Shown here: in pieces, positions 51,167 through 51,264 of the stretch | Layout of the letters: each line of letters begins with the position of its first letter | How positions within the stretch are numbered: position 1 is the first letter of the stretch | Assembly: GCA_900315255.1 (NCBI GenBank) | Contig: OMYH01000016.1 | Coordinates: 53,714-104,977 of the forward strand | DNA: 51,264 nucleotides | Direction: 5' to 3' | From: an uncultured Eubacteriales bacterium | Lineage (GTDB): Bacteria; Bacillota; Clostridia; Oscillospirales; Acutalibacteraceae | Position numbers and translations under genes: made by a program | Notes under the pieces: model-generated | Database searches by the model: none | What the model saw: the letters and a program-made list of their open reading frames with translations, nothing else | What the model was told of the DNA's origin: nothing

Positions 51167-51264
51167 GGAGACACTGATTAAATTGAGCGCCGAAGTTGCG
51201 CCGTCAGATTTTTAGGCAAATTGTGCGAAAAATCCGCAGGAATACTGACGTATTTCAAGGATTT
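51167..51264 (+). mobile_element. MITE-like element, copy G (left part, cut by the window)
   Basis: Left terminal repeat and interior through CAAGGATTT, where the window ends. The four bases before GGAG are CTTG, not TTAA. Whether a right half exists cannot be seen. Confidence 0.85.

Noticed and set aside
40-51264. Repeated elements as a CRISPR array
   Set aside because: Copies are far apart, longer than CRISPR repeats, not regularly spaced and there are no cas genes.

Overview
The window looks like chromosome of a Gram-positive, low-to-mid GC gut Clostridia (Oscillospiraceae), most likely an amylolytic Ruminococcus close to R. bromii. The grounds are a secreted type I pullulanase ending in a cohesin-binding dockerin, a zinc-type S14 and zinc-lid adenylate kinase, strong AGGAGG ribosome binding sites, sigma-A promoters with 17-base spacing, and the Firmicutes order of the S10-spc-alpha ribosomal cluster. 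The species is inferred from content only.

Layout. 1-600: broken DNA methyltransferase beside a mobile repeat, then a small DUF4250 gene. 608-2891: pncB-ttcA-DUF4250 operon (NAD salvage, tRNA thiolation). 3126-3515: HTH regulator with its own promoter and terminator. 3520-6558: leftward run of a DUF5710 gene, a zinc-ribbon membrane protein, ispD, ispF and a HAD phosphatase. 6779-6946: tRNA-Arg(CCG). 6963-22827: the complete leftward S10-spc-alpha cluster from rpsJ to rplQ, including secY, adk, map, a KOW protein and infA, with promoter and structured leader. 22936-24324: an orphan lipoprotein binding protein between two mobile repeats. 24333-27081: cadC-cadA metal efflux. 27102-29937: large membrane-anchored BIG2 protein. 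30100-33796: zapA, U32 peptidase, dut, DUF1294 operon. 33797-34593: mostly non-coding, with a decayed dockerin gene end. 34594-39607: dockerin pullulanase. 39699-40344: PadR regulator. 40454-42923: nucleoside salvage (deoD-cdd) and argD. 43080-45719: four-repeat lipoprotein and a lipid/diacylglycerol kinase. 45751-46895: sdpR-sdpI-like pair under a promoter flanked by twin operators. 46905-49319: cyclophilin lipoprotein and a cytoplasmic GH13 amylase. 49355-51264: GC-rich hairpin repeats, an S1-domain protein and two more mobile-repeat copies.

How it fits together. The pullulanase would act outside the cell, attached to an amylosome through its dockerin, opening alpha-1,6 branches of starch; the signal-less GH13 enzyme would act on imported maltooligosaccharides.

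The most striking non-coding content is a family of about 170-bp palindromic elements (seven copies or fragments) with imperfect 18-bp terminal inverted repeats and TTAA at both outer ends. They behave like a MITE family. One copy lies exactly between a ribosome binding site and its start codon, one has broken a methyltransferase gene, one forms the immediate upstream region of cadC, and two separate stop codons from terminators. I did not find a defence island, prophage, CRISPR array, rRNA or biosynthetic gene cluster.
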